Below are positions 36,243 to 46,300 of a DNA stretch of 64,000 bases, piece by piece (the stretch's first letter is position 1; each line of letters begins with the position of its first letter). The stretch is from the NCBI RefSeq assembly GCF_005116655.2, contig NZ_CP050698.1, forward strand, positions 760,001 to 824,000, written 5' to 3'. Origin of the DNA: Desulfosediminicola flagellatus. Lineage in GTDB: Bacteria > Desulfobacterota > Desulfobulbia > Desulfobulbales > Desulfocapsaceae. The notes under the pieces were generated by a model, which saw only the letters and a list, made by a program, of their open reading frames with translations, did not search any database and had not been told where the DNA came from. The translations under genes were made by a program, and so were the position numbers.

Positions 36243-37457
36243 ATGGAAAGGAATATCCTATCACTACTTTTCTTTGTCACTTTATTCAGCCTTTTTAATA
36301 GCTACACTCAATCCCAGGGAACAACGCAATCTAAACAATCTTCAAAATTTCAACATGAACCATTCGCAAATAAAAAGTGTAAAAGTTGCCATGAGTCAGG
36401 TGCACCATGCGGTAATGACCTTGTCTCTCTAGCGCCAGAACTATGTCTAAACTGCCATGAAAAGTATTCCGGAATGTATTCCCATAGCCCTAGTAGTTCA
36501 GGAGAGTGCCTTTTCTGCCATAACGCTCATGAGTCTGAATATGATTTTTTGCTTAAGGAGGATGAACCGGATATCTGCTATGCATGTCACGAACAGATAA
36601 AAGAAAAGATGAATGATGATCAGAATTCAACACACACGCCGGCAGTTGATAACTGTACTATATGCCATACGCCCCATGTATCTGACACGAGTAGTAAACT
36701 TTTAAAAAAAAACGTAAAGAGCCTTTGTACTGAGTGTCATTTCGAAGAAGATATTACCCTGCCTATTGATCTTGACCGCGTTATCCACAAACATAGGCCA
36801 GTTGAATCAGAGACAAGTTGCTTACATTGTCATGCCCCTCACGCTACATTCTTTGATAGTCACTTGTTGGCGGAACCGCTCGACCTTTGTCTCCATTGTC
36901 ATGATAAAGAAGTTACCGCATATGATGGTGCTACATTAGTAAACATGAAGGAAATATTGAAAAATAATACAATCCACCATGGGCCAATTAAAGAAAAAAA
37001 TTGTTCCGGTTGTCACAGTCCACACGGTAGTGATTTCTATCGTATATTATTAGCTGAGTATCCTAAGGACTTTTACACAGATACCTTTGATAAAAATGCT
37101 TATAATTTATGTTTTAACTGTCATGAATCAGCAGTATTGCAAGAAAGGGAAACAACTACATTAACAAACTTTAGAGATGGAAAAAGAAATCTTCACTATC
37201 TCCATATTAACAAATCCGAAAAAGGTAGGACGTGCAGAGCGTGTCATGAAATACATGCCAGCAATCAATTCAATCACATAAGAGAGTCTGTGCCTTATGG
37301 TAAAATCAAGTGGCCTTTAAAATTACAATATGAGGCACAGTTTGCTGATGTTGATAATGGTATTCCATGTAACATGCCGAATGCGTCTTGTGTAAAGTCG
37401 GGAGGGTCCTGTGTTGCCTGCCACAACACGAAATTTTATGAAATTTTTCAAAAATGA
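36243..37457 (+). CDS. Dodecaheme c-type cytochrome
   Basis: A protein of 404 residues with a signal peptide (MERNILSLLFFVTLFSLF) and 12 CXXCH motifs: CKSCH, CLNCH, CLFCH, CYACH, CTICH, CTECH, CLHCH twice, CSGCH, CFNCH, CRACH, CVACH. Many are followed by xPH or xAH, the doubled-CXXCH pattern. The second half (HHGPIKEKNCSGCHSPHGS, TTTLTNFRDGKRNLHYLHIN, KGRTCRACHE) is closely related to the 54066 cytochrome, so the two are paralogues. AGGAGGG precedes the ATG. It is probably a periplasmic or exported electron carrier. Confidence 0.92.
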   Translation: MERNILSLLFFVTLFSLFNSYTQSQGTTQSKQSSKFQHEPFANKKCKSCHESGAPCGNDLVSLAPELCLNCHEKYSGMYSHSPSSSGECLFCHNAHESEYDFLLKEDEPDICYACHEQIKEKMNDDQNSTHTPAVDNCTICHTPHVSDTSSKLLKKNVKSLCTECHFEEDITLPIDLDRVIHKHRPVESETSCLHCHAPHATFFDSHLLAEPLDLCLHCHDKEVTAYDGATLVNMKEILKNNTIHHGPIKEKNCSGCHSPHGSDFYRILLAEYPKDFYTDTFDKNAYNLCFNCHESAVLQERETTTLTNFRDGKRNLHYLHINKSEKGRTCRACHEIHASNQFNHIRESVPYGKIKWPLKLQYEAQFADVDNGIPCNMPNASCVKSGGSCVACHNTKFYEIFQK

Positions 37458-37817
37458 AGAGATAAGATATTCGAGAATTTCATAAAGGAGAGTTCCCTGA
37501 CCAGGTAAGGATCGACCCAGCCGATGACAACGGGTTCGAACAATTATCTCAGTACATTATTTACGAGCGTGCCGTGATTAAGAGAATACTGAACCGTTTG
37601 AAACTTTGCTCGAAGACAGTCAAACAGTAAGTATCTCCGGCTGTGACGACCATTTTTGAAGGATGCATGAGAAAGCGATAACTTATCAACCTCAACAAAT
37701 TACGATATAGGTTTTTGGAACCGGAAAAGTAGGGAATACCTACTTTCACTCTATTGTAGACCAACGTATCCTTAAATATAAGGAGTAGTAGAGGCTTTCA
37801 ACCGCAGGAGGAAAAAC
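37458..37817. other. Spacer inside the cytochrome cluster
   Basis: About 360 bp with no recognisable gene; the minus frame at 37561-37764 has no domain. A separate promoter for the 37818 gene may lie here. Confidence 0.4.
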
Positions 37818-38441
37818 GTGAATAATAAAATATTGGTCGCGTTAACTGTTTTGTCCGCAAGTATGAGCCTTAATCCCAATGCGAACGGGGCCATCAGTGG
37901 ATCGGCACATGATTTTAGTAATAAAGCCTGGAGTGGAGGTGAAATTTGTGTGGCCTGTCATGCGCCTCATAATAATATTGATGTTGTAGATGCTCCTCTC
38001 TGGAACCATGAAGTTTCCGAAGCTGTCTATGTGTTGTATTCCAGCCCGACATTTACTGCGGACGATATCACGCAACCATCTGGCGTATCAAAACTCTGTT
38101 TGTCTTGCCATGATGGAACGGTGGCTGTAGACGCTTTCGGTGGAAGCGAAGGCGGAAATACCTATCTTCAGGGAAGAAAAAATCTTGGTGAAGATTTGAG
38201 TAATGATCACCCTGTATCTTTTGTTTACGATTCGGAGCTTGCCACAGAGGACGGTGGGTTGTTTGACCCGGAGACAACAATGTCGGGAGTTGCCGGGGGA
38301 ACCATCGAGGAGGATATGCTCTATGCAGGAAGGGTAGAGTGTGCATCGTGTCATGATGTTCATAATAAATACAGTAATTTCAGATTGCTTAAGGTGGATA
38401 ATAGTAGTTCGGCACTTTGCCTGACCTGCCATGATAAGTAA
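37818..38441 (+). CDS. Tetraheme c-type cytochrome
   Basis: A protein of 207 residues from GTG 37818 with AGGAGG upstream. It has a signal peptide (to about NGA-ISG) and four CXXCH sites (CVACHAPHNN, CLSCHDGTVAVD, CASCHDVHN, CLTCHDK). The pattern ICVACHAPHN, SKLCLSCHDGT and NDHPVSFVYDS recurs in the N-terminal part of the 52011 cytochrome, so the shorter one equals one module of the longer. The stop overlaps the start of the next NHL lipoprotein gene by 11 nt, showing tight coupling of cytochrome and propeller. Confidence 0.92.
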   Translation: MNNKILVALTVLSASMSLNPNANGAISGSAHDFSNKAWSGGEICVACHAPHNNIDVVDAPLWNHEVSEAVYVLYSSPTFTADDITQPSGVSKLCLSCHDGTVAVDAFGGSEGGNTYLQGRKNLGEDLSNDHPVSFVYDSELATEDGGLFDPETTMSGVAGGTIEEDMLYAGRVECASCHDVHNKYSNFRLLKVDNSSSALCLTCHDK

Positions 38442-39564
38442 AATATGCATTTCTCCTATCCAGGAATCTGGAGATAGCTGGCGATTACATTTCTGCAGTA
38501 TACACACGGTCATTCTTGTGGTAACCGCGGTGATGTGCCTCCTGTTAAGTAGTTGCGCACGAAAGAGTGATGAATCAGCACCTGTGATATTTTATCCCAA
38601 TCCTCCGGAACAGCCTCGCTTGCAGTTTTTGACTGTCATATCCTCAGAAGATGATCTCAAGGTTAAGCAAAGTTCCTTTCAGAATTATCTGTTAGGGCCT
38701 GATATTGATATTGCAGATATCGGTCGCCCTTACGATATCAGTTCATCAGCCGGGAAACTCTATATAATAGACAGAGCGATCAACGAAATTCTCACCGTTG
38801 ATCTCAATACTGGTGAATTCGATATGCTGTCAGATATCCGACGCGGTGCACTGGCAACTCCTTCAGGTATCTGGGTTACTCCCGACGATGTGAAATATAT
38901 AGCGGATCTGGAGCGTCGACAGATTGTAGTTTTTGATGCCGATGATAGTTTTGTACGAGCATACGGTGATGGACAAATATTTGAGAAGCCGGTCGATGTA
39001 GCTATCTACCAGAACAGTATATATGTCTGTGATATGAAGAAAAACGCGGTCTTGGTGCTGGACAAGGTTTCGGGCAGGTTGCTCAGGCAGGTGGGAGAGA
39101 TCGGTGCAGGTGAAGGACAGCTATACAAACCGACACACATTACGGTAGACGAAAATGGTAACCTTTTTGTCAATGATGCGTTTAATTATAGAGTTCAACA
39201 GTTTGACGCTGATGGCAATTTTGTGAAAACATATGGTTTCCATGGCGATTTGATCGGGGCTATGGCACGGAGTAAAGGCGTGACTATAGATCGTGAAGGG
39301 CATCTCTATGTTGCCGATGCAGCATTTGAACGTGTACAGATTTTTGATTCTAATGCTCAGTTGCTGCTGTTTTTCGGCGGTCCCGGTATTGGCCCCGGTA
39401 ATATGTATCTGCCGGCAGGTATTCATATCGATTATGAAAATATCGCATATTTTCAACGGTTCGCTGATAAGGACTTTAAGCTCAAGTATATTCTGTATGT
39501 CTGCAATATGAGCGGACCGAATAGGATTAATGTGTACGGATTCGGAGACTGGCTGGGGGAATGA
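38431..39564 (+). CDS. NHL-repeat beta-propeller lipoprotein
   Basis: A protein of 377 residues. The N-terminal leader (hydrophobic about 25-40) ends in the lipobox LLLSSC. The mature part carries about six NHL blades with the repeating pattern GRPYDIS, KPTHITVDENGNLFVNDAFN and the xRVQQFDADGNF ends. Such propellers are protein-binding scaffolds and lack any heme motif here. Similar proteins recur at 42507 and 50956 beside cytochromes. The start lies inside the end of the upstream tetraheme gene, so expression is coupled. A role in holding or assembling cytochromes is inferred from the repeated pairing. Confidence 0.88.
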   Translation: MISKICISPIQESGDSWRLHFCSIHTVILVVTAVMCLLLSSCARKSDESAPVIFYPNPPEQPRLQFLTVISSEDDLKVKQSSFQNYLLGPDIDIADIGRPYDISSSAGKLYIIDRAINEILTVDLNTGEFDMLSDIRRGALATPSGIWVTPDDVKYIADLERRQIVVFDADDSFVRAYGDGQIFEKPVDVAIYQNSIYVCDMKKNAVLVLDKVSGRLLRQVGEIGAGEGQLYKPTHITVDENGNLFVNDAFNYRVQQFDADGNFVKTYGFHGDLIGAMARSKGVTIDREGHLYVADAAFERVQIFDSNAQLLLFFGGPGIGPGNMYLPAGIHIDYENIAYFQRFADKDFKLKYILYVCNMSGPNRINVYGFGDWLGE

Positions 39565-39726
39565 ATTCATATACAGAATGTATCTTCCGATAGTGGATTG
39601 CTGCGACTGTGCCTGACAAGCAAAAGGTTCGAAAGTGTTTTTGAATGATGTTACTCAAGAATACCATGAGTGGATTGTTGAGGGTGCAGCCACACTACTC
39701 ATATTTTGAGTGAGGAGGGATAGTGG

Positions 39727-40929
39727 ATGGATATGAATATCGACAGAAGGATACGTCTTTTGCTTGTTCTTTTTATGCTCGTTATCCAGACTCCCTTCGG
39801 TGAGGCATCCGCAGCAGATGAGGAAGGGTGTATTATCTGTCACAAATATCCGGGGCTGGCCAGAATAGATCAGGATACAGGTCGCTTGCGTCTCTTTTAT
39901 GTAGATGACGGCAAATATAAAAATTCGGTGCATGGAAAAATCTTGTGCAGAAACTGTCATCTTAAACTTGATGTTATTCCTCATGCTGATTTTACACGCG
40001 TTAACTGTTCTACAAAGTGTCACATTAAGGAGCCGTCTACCGATAGAGAATTCTCACATGGCAATATTTATGGAGAACTGAATGCCAGTGTGCATGGTAT
40101 AGGGACAGCGGATAAGCCGAAAAAATTCAAAGAGGATATGCCGGAGTGCACTGATTGCCACTTAAATACAGTGCTGCAGCCGGTTACCGGGGTTCTTGAT
40201 CAGGAGGCGGGAGTTTCAGCCGACGCCTTGAGACGGTGTATTGGCTGCCACACCGATAAGGAATGGTCCAATCGTTATTATCAGCATTTCACCCATCGTC
40301 TGCATCGGTCAAAAACATCACTGGAAACAGTTAAGTTGTGTCTGCTCTGCCACCAGAAGACAGATAAAATGGCGCGTCATGGTTTGATTGCAACAGAAAA
40401 CTATAAAGATACATTTCATTGGAAAGGTGTACTCTACGGCGATCAGAATGCCCCCGACTGTTTGAGCTGCCATGCGCCGGTGGGGTATACAATACACTCC
40501 ATGAAAACTACCGCCGATAATACCTCGTCCGTTAACCCAAAAAATCTTCAGCAGACATGCATGAATCAGGATGGGACGCAGATATGTCATCCTAATGCAA
40601 TCGCGTCATTCTCTTCAGGAAAAATTCATAAAGCAGGAGTTGGTATAGACAAACACGTCATGGCCATGGCAAAGCGCGAACAATTACAGGCTGGCGATGA
40701 TGGAATTCGGAAGAACAGTAGTTTCAATACCTTGATGACAGATGAAGAAAAGAAAGATCTCTCAAACCTCGATAAGAAGGAGGTGTTTCACTGGAAAGTA
40801 TTGATGCTGGTAAAATACATTTACACCATGCTTATTACAGTTGTTGTTGGCGGGATGTTGATCCATCAGGTGCTGGATTTCTGGCGAGCTACCATTACCC
40901 GAAATAATTCACGAGGGGAGGGGAAATGA
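39727..40929 (+). CDS. Membrane-anchored multiheme cytochrome (6 CXXCH plus variants)
   Basis: A protein of 400 residues with a signal peptide (to about ASA-ADE) and one C-terminal TM helix (about 360-382). Canonical heme sites: CIICH, CRNCH, CTDCH, CIGCH, CLLCH, CLSCH. Two spaced variants may also bind heme: CSTKCH (CX3CH) and CMNQDGTQICH (CX8CH). The chain faces the periplasm and is held by its C-terminus. It overlaps the following cytochrome b gene by four bases (ATGA), so the two probably form one inner-membrane complex that trades electrons with quinones. AGGAGGG precedes the ATG. Confidence 0.9.
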   Translation: MDMNIDRRIRLLLVLFMLVIQTPFGEASAADEEGCIICHKYPGLARIDQDTGRLRLFYVDDGKYKNSVHGKILCRNCHLKLDVIPHADFTRVNCSTKCHIKEPSTDREFSHGNIYGELNASVHGIGTADKPKKFKEDMPECTDCHLNTVLQPVTGVLDQEAGVSADALRRCIGCHTDKEWSNRYYQHFTHRLHRSKTSLETVKLCLLCHQKTDKMARHGLIATENYKDTFHWKGVLYGDQNAPDCLSCHAPVGYTIHSMKTTADNTSSVNPKNLQQTCMNQDGTQICHPNAIASFSSGKIHKAGVGIDKHVMAMAKREQLQAGDDGIRKNSSFNTLMTDEEKKDLSNLDKKEVFHWKVLMLVKYIYTMLITVVVGGMLIHQVLDFWRATITRNNSRGEGK

Positions 40930-42500
40930 GCGAGGATAAGATGATGGAAGGAACTTCTCTGCCCACTGAAATTGAACGTTTAAATGTTCAGGAAAGGTTA
41001 CAGCACCTATTCACATTTCTGACATTTGTTATTCTGGTGGTAACGGGATATATGCTGAGGATTCCGGAAGAAGCGATTTTAAAACTTGGTCAATATGGTG
41101 AAACGATATTTTTCTATCGCGGTGTCATTCACCGTGTAGCCGGCGTCGCCATGATACTGACCAGTGTCTACCACCTCGTATACCTCATCGTCTCACGGCA
41201 CGGAAGGTCATTCTTTGTTGATATGCTGCCAACGTTCAAAGATATAAAGGACGTGATTGGGAACATTGGCTATTATCTGGGAATGCGGAAAAGCCCTCCT
41301 CTCTTTGAACGCTTTGATTATCGGGAAAAGGCTGAATACTGGGCGCTTGTTGCCGGTACTGTGATCATTTCAACAACAGGCATTTTCCTCTGGTCTGAGG
41401 CATACTGGAGCAAGTTCATACTCGATATTTCGATTCTCATTCATGGTATGGAGGCCATTCTGGCCACACTGGCCATCATCGTCTGGCATTTCTATGCGGT
41501 ACATTGGAAACCGGGACAGTTCCCAATGAATTCAGCTTGGATAGATGGGAAAATGTCAGCCCATCATCTCAAAGAGGAACATGCTCTTCAGTATGAGCGA
41601 CTGGTGAAGGAAGGAAAGCTGGCACCGGTTGAAGAAGACAGCAATCATAGCTCTTTTCTGCATCATCCCCGGAGAAAGACTTTCGGTCGCAGATTCATAG
41701 AGCTCACCTCATTTGCGTCAATTTTCTTTTTTGCAATTGTCTCATATCTTCTGGTGAAAATATTATATTTCCCGACAACATATAATACGGGTGAGGCTCA
41801 GGCTGCGAAAAGCATAAGTGAGTTTGAGCTATTTATGCAAAAGCCGGATGAAACTGAAACAGCAAATCATTTTCATAATATTGATACGACAGTGGAATTG
41901 GAAATTGCCAATAAACCTATTTGCCTGAATTGTCATGGGACGTATCCGCATGGAAAGGCACCGGATATCCGGTCATTTCTCAATATGCATAATTACTTTA
42001 TGGCGTGTGAGACCTGTCATGTTCGTCGTGAGGATGTGGACGGCAAGGTTCAGTATACCTGGTTTGATAATCAGACAGAAGCTGTCGTGACCTCTATTAA
42101 AGGTAATAACGGCGTGTATGGTGCACGACTGGTCCCTGTTATGTCATCACCGAGCGGAACACAGCGTCTCGATCGGTCAAGCAATGAACAGTTTGCCAAA
42201 GAGTATATGGCGCGAAAGGATAAGCTGACGCCGGAAGAACAGGCCCGGGCCAAAGTTGTCCTGCATAAGGATATCTCAAAAAAGCCGCTGCAATGCACAG
42301 AATGTCACAGCATGAACGCCTATATCGATCTGGCAGCGGTGGGATATTCACGCACTAGAGCTGAGAGCCTGTACCGAACTGAGGTTGCAGATATGATAAA
42401 CAGGTATCTGGAATTCTATCTGCCCACTATGTTTGATCCGGACCTTATGAAAAAAGAAAAATTAGAAAAACTGAAATCAGCTAATCGCTCTACAGATTAG
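40926..42500 (+). CDS. Cytochrome b with triheme c-type tail
   Basis: A protein of 524 residues. The N-terminal 230 residues contain four TM helices of the di-heme cytochrome b561/FdnI-like type (RLQHLFTFLTFVILVVTGYM, FFYRGVIHRVAGVA, TGIFLWSEAYW, HGMEAILATLAIIVWHFYAVHW), with His residues placed for two b hemes. A fifth helix (about 255-275) leads to a periplasmic region with three CXXCH (CLNCH, CETCH, CTECH). This fusion suits a quinol oxidase or quinone reductase that passes electrons to c hemes without a separate subunit. It overlaps the upstream cytochrome gene and is followed 6 nt later by an NHL gene. Confidence 0.9.
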   Translation: MSEDKMMEGTSLPTEIERLNVQERLQHLFTFLTFVILVVTGYMLRIPEEAILKLGQYGETIFFYRGVIHRVAGVAMILTSVYHLVYLIVSRHGRSFFVDMLPTFKDIKDVIGNIGYYLGMRKSPPLFERFDYREKAEYWALVAGTVIISTTGIFLWSEAYWSKFILDISILIHGMEAILATLAIIVWHFYAVHWKPGQFPMNSAWIDGKMSAHHLKEEHALQYERLVKEGKLAPVEEDSNHSSFLHHPRRKTFGRRFIELTSFASIFFFAIVSYLLVKILYFPTTYNTGEAQAAKSISEFELFMQKPDETETANHFHNIDTTVELEIANKPICLNCHGTYPHGKAPDIRSFLNMHNYFMACETCHVRREDVDGKVQYTWFDNQTEAVVTSIKGNNGVYGARLVPVMSSPSGTQRLDRSSNEQFAKEYMARKDKLTPEEQARAKVVLHKDISKKPLQCTECHSMNAYIDLAAVGYSRTRAESLYRTEVADMINRYLEFYLPTMFDPDLMKKEKLEKLKSANRSTD

Positions 42501-42506
42501 GACGTT

Positions 42507-43538
42507 ATGAACGGCCTAAATGTTTCAACAGCTGTGTTTGATCGTCTTTCCGCTATGTTGCGTAAAACACTGTTTTGTCTGTTGTTGTGCATTTGCGGAG
42601 TCAAGGGATTATGCAAAATATTACACTTGAAATGGCACTTCCTGGCCGGGATGCTTCTCTGTTTGTGGTTCAGCCCGAATTGGGTCTCTGCCTCAGAGAC
42701 TCCTGCTGAGAAAATAATCTATCGCCAGGTTCTTGAAATAGCAGGAGTAATGCAACTGCCAAGCGATGTTGCTCTTGATGCAGAAGGCAAAATATATGTG
42801 CTGGATGGTACCGCTAATTGCGTCCGGGTATTTGATACCGATGGGAATGCTCTGCACACCCTTGGTGGTGAGGGGATTTTAAATCAGCCTCTGGGGATTG
42901 ATGTTAATGACACAGGAGAAGTCCTTGTCGCTGATTCGGGCAATCACCGATTGGCTATCTTTCCTGCAGGTAAATTAGTACCCCGATATCTGGATCTCCC
43001 TTTTTCACCTGATGATAAACCGGCAGACCCTACAGATGGTCATTTCAGCCCGGACAACACTATCCTGTATGCTGTCGATAACGATAACCACAGGATAGTG
43101 GCGCTTACCAACGACGGAGATATGTCATGGTCCCGGGGCTATATGGGGCGTAATCAGGAAGAGTTTCGTTTTCCGTTCATGATGGATATCGACAAGGACG
43201 GGAATGTTTACGTTGTTGAAGTCATTAATACGCGAGTACAGGTTCTTAGCCCGGATGGATCTTTTAAGCGTTTTATCGGGGAGTGGGGGATTGAGCCCGG
43301 TCAATTTTATCGTCCTAAAGGGATTGTAGTCAGTAATAAGGGTGAAGTGTTTGTCTCAGATAGTTACCTGGGTGTTGTGCAGGTGTTTGATGTATCAGGA
43401 AGGTTTCTTGGAGTAGTGGGGAATGAACATGGTAATATGAGGCGGTTTATCACCCCGATGGGCATGGCAGTAAATAGTGACCGATTACTCATTGTGGAGA
43501 TGTATCCTAGTCGTCTTCTTGTTCTGCAACGAGAATAG
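42507..43538 (+). CDS. NHL-repeat beta-propeller protein
   Basis: A protein of 343 residues. Five to six NHL blades start near residue 85 (LPSDVALDAEGKIYVLDGT, QPLGIDVNDTGEVLVADSG, RPKGIVVSNKGEVFVSDSY). The long N-terminal part has two hydrophobic stretches; the second (about 45-65, WHFLAGMLLCLWFSPNWVSA) looks like the real signal peptide, so a downstream TTG start at about residue 41 is possible, though AGGACGTT precedes the listed ATG. It lies between the cytochrome b gene and the giant cytochrome gene with almost no spacing. Scaffold role inferred. Confidence 0.85.
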   Translation: MNGLNVSTAVFDRLSAMLRKTLFCLLLCICGVKGLCKILHLKWHFLAGMLLCLWFSPNWVSASETPAEKIIYRQVLEIAGVMQLPSDVALDAEGKIYVLDGTANCVRVFDTDGNALHTLGGEGILNQPLGIDVNDTGEVLVADSGNHRLAIFPAGKLVPRYLDLPFSPDDKPADPTDGHFSPDNTILYAVDNDNHRIVALTNDGDMSWSRGYMGRNQEEFRFPFMMDIDKDGNVYVVEVINTRVQVLSPDGSFKRFIGEWGIEPGQFYRPKGIVVSNKGEVFVSDSYLGVVQVFDVSGRFLGVVGNEHGNMRRFITPMGMAVNSDRLLIVEMYPSRLLVLQRE

Positions 43539-43539
43539 A

Positions 43540-46239
43540 ATGAGCAGCATGCGGTTGTATAAACCATTAATGACACTATCGGCAGTCTGCTTTCTGCTGC
43601 TTCTTTCCTCCCATGCTCTTATTGGAGCAGGTAACCTTACCCAGAACTCATCGCGGGAATGTGCGATTTGTCATTTTCGCTGGATAGATCAGTTCGTTGC
43701 AGGTCATGGAACAGAGCTTTCTCCGCTGGAGACCGAAGATGTAGCCGGTGAGGAAATGATGTGTTTCAGTTGTCATGATGGTTCAACCGATGACTCACGT
43801 ATAAAAATATGGCTTCGTGATCGTCATCAGACGGGTATGGTACCTTCAGATAAGGTCACTATTCCCAAAATTTTTCCGCTCTCCAGAAAAGGCGAAATGG
43901 TTTGCGCTACGTGTCACTCCGCCCATTCGGTGCCTACAGATACCAGTATAGAGCGCACAATCTTTCTCCGTATTTCAAGTCATGATTCACAAATGTGCGA
44001 GATGTGTCATACCGATCAGGCTTCAAAGGAATTGTCTAATCATCCAGTTCATAAGGGGAAAGATGTTCTGCCTCCGGAAATATTTGCAGCGGGTGGAGTG
44101 CCTTCTGATGTTGATGAGAAACACCTGATATGTGAAAGTTGCCATACTGCGCATGGTGGTCTGGAACATAAAAACCTGCTGTTTCCTGCTCGCAACTCAA
44201 TCCTGTGTTCTGTTTGTCATGCCGATAAGGTTGATGATACCGCGCAACAGTCTTTGCAGCAGAAGAACCATCCCCTTTCAGTTACAATTAAGCTCGAAGG
44301 AGGAAAGCTGGCGGAAGTGTATACCGGCCTGGAAAATAGTCTGCAATGTTTAAGCTGCCATGTAGTGCATACTCATGAACCTCCGGAACAATCTATAGTT
44401 GGAGAAGGTGGGGCAAACAGAGAGGTCAATACCATGCTGCGCCACTCCGCGAGTGATTCGAGCCTTTGTCTGGTCTGCCATCCTGATAAAAATTATGAAA
44501 AGAGATCGCTGACAGCACAGCACAATCACCCACTGTATACAGAGTTTAAAAGCAATCGGATCAGCAATGACGAGATTCTGTTCGCAGGAGCTGGAGATAC
44601 GCTTCAATGTCTGAGTTGTCATAAGATTCATCAACATAGCCCTGGCAGCAGAGCATTGGTTGCTGCAAGGGGAAGAATATGTACGCTCTGTCATGTGCAA
44701 AAACAGTCTATTGCCGGTACCGATCATGATCTGGCTGTTACTGCCCCTGATATACAGAATAGGCTGCAACAGAAAGTCGATCAGTCAGGTGTGTGCGGAC
44801 CTTGTCATATCCCGCATAATGCGGAAGGGAAATATCTCTGGGCGAAGGAGATCAGCACCGCAAACAACTCGCCATCCACCTACTGCCTGAACTGCCATGA
44901 ACCAAATGGTCCTGCCGGCAGAAAGTCGGTAGGTGTACACAGTCATCCTGTGAATATAGCAGTTGAAGGCGTGTTGGCACTGCCACTTTTCTCTACACCG
45001 GATGGAAAAGACGTAATGGAATGCGGGACCTGCCACGAGCCTCATCAATGGAGTTTTAAAGATAAACGGGAAGGGGACCATACCAATAAAGAAGGTAACG
45101 CAGAGAACAGTTTTTTACGTAAACCATCCGGAAAAGATAGTGCTCTCTGCGCCAGCTGTCACAGTGAGAAATTCCGAGTGGAAGGCACCGATCATGATCT
45201 CAGCATCACTGCACCTCTGGCAAAAAACATTGCTGATGTGACGGCTATACAGGCCGGTGTCTGCAGTTCATGCCATGTACCGCATAATGCAGCCGGTGAA
45301 AAACTATGGGCTCGCCCTGATGTAAAGGATGTCTCAGCATTGTCAGGTCTATGTTTCAGCTGTCATATGACGGGTGAAATTGCTGCCGAAAAGACCGTCG
45401 GAGACTTTTCACATCCTGTAAACGTACAGTGGCAGGGACACGTTGATCTGCCATTGGCCGAAAATACAGAGGGAAAAAAGATACTAGGCTGCCATACCTG
45501 TCATGATCCTCATCAGTGGAACTCGTTGCTCGTCGGGAAAGGCAATGGGCGCAACGAAGAGGGGAATGCCGAAAGCAGTTTCTTGAGAAAAGCAAACCTG
45601 AAAGATCCTCTGTTATGTAGAGAGTGCCATAAAGTGCAGGCTCTCGTCTCAGGATCTGATCATGATATGAGAGTTACTGCCGGCACATCCTTGAATCTGA
45701 AGAAACACCTGCCCAAAGATGGATCAGTCTGTTCATCCTGTCATGCTATCCATAACGCAGGCATTAAAAGAATCCTCTGGAATGCACCACTCGCTGATTC
45801 AGGCCGGGATTTCATGGAAAACGCCTGTTATGGGTGTCATCAGGCAAACCAGGCTGGAAAAAACAAAATAGTAACTTCCGGTTCGCATCCGACACAACCA
45901 TATTTCGGTTATCGTAAATCCTACACCTCTATTATGGATTCTATCGGGATAGGGGAGAGTGAAATCCCTTTATATGATCCTGATGGTGAGAAAACGGATC
46001 GCGGGGAGATATCCTGCCCTACCTGTCATGATCCGCATGTCTGGTTTTCGAAGGAAAAAAGAGCGGGAACAGGTCAAAACAGAGAGGGAACCATTGTGGA
46101 CAGTTTCCTTCGGGAGGGAGCGAGAAGTGAATTGTGTTATGCATGCCATGGCATGACAACTCTGCTGTTATACAGATTTTACCACGATGCTGAAGCAAAG
46201 AAGGATATACATGGGAAAACTCGTCCCAGAAAACAATAG
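43540..46239 (+). CDS. Giant 22-heme c-type cytochrome
   Basis: About 899 residues with a signal peptide (to about LIGAG) and 22 CXXCH motifs counted from CAICH to CYACH, most of the doubled-CXXCH type with trailing xPH. A unit of about 160-170 residues repeats: CxSCHxPHNAxGxxLWA, then SGLCFSCH, DFSHPVNV and CHTCHDPHQW, LRKxxxKDxxLCxxCH, DHDxxVTA. At least three such units lie between residues 420 and 860, evidence of internal duplication. I start at ATG 43540, just after the NHL stop, since the frame extension upstream overlaps that gene. It is probably exported; its length and heme number suit long-range electron transfer. Confidence 0.92.
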   Translation: MSSMRLYKPLMTLSAVCFLLLLSSHALIGAGNLTQNSSRECAICHFRWIDQFVAGHGTELSPLETEDVAGEEMMCFSCHDGSTDDSRIKIWLRDRHQTGMVPSDKVTIPKIFPLSRKGEMVCATCHSAHSVPTDTSIERTIFLRISSHDSQMCEMCHTDQASKELSNHPVHKGKDVLPPEIFAAGGVPSDVDEKHLICESCHTAHGGLEHKNLLFPARNSILCSVCHADKVDDTAQQSLQQKNHPLSVTIKLEGGKLAEVYTGLENSLQCLSCHVVHTHEPPEQSIVGEGGANREVNTMLRHSASDSSLCLVCHPDKNYEKRSLTAQHNHPLYTEFKSNRISNDEILFAGAGDTLQCLSCHKIHQHSPGSRALVAARGRICTLCHVQKQSIAGTDHDLAVTAPDIQNRLQQKVDQSGVCGPCHIPHNAEGKYLWAKEISTANNSPSTYCLNCHEPNGPAGRKSVGVHSHPVNIAVEGVLALPLFSTPDGKDVMECGTCHEPHQWSFKDKREGDHTNKEGNAENSFLRKPSGKDSALCASCHSEKFRVEGTDHDLSITAPLAKNIADVTAIQAGVCSSCHVPHNAAGEKLWARPDVKDVSALSGLCFSCHMTGEIAAEKTVGDFSHPVNVQWQGHVDLPLAENTEGKKILGCHTCHDPHQWNSLLVGKGNGRNEEGNAESSFLRKANLKDPLLCRECHKVQALVSGSDHDMRVTAGTSLNLKKHLPKDGSVCSSCHAIHNAGIKRILWNAPLADSGRDFMENACYGCHQANQAGKNKIVTSGSHPTQPYFGYRKSYTSIMDSIGIGESEIPLYDPDGEKTDRGEISCPTCHDPHVWFSKEKRAGTGQNREGTIVDSFLREGARSELCYACHGMTTLLLYRFYHDAEAKKDIHGKTRPRKQ

Positions 46240-46300
46240 AGATCTATATAATATGTTTTCGTGATGAAGCGACGACGATGATTGAGGCTGATAATGCACG

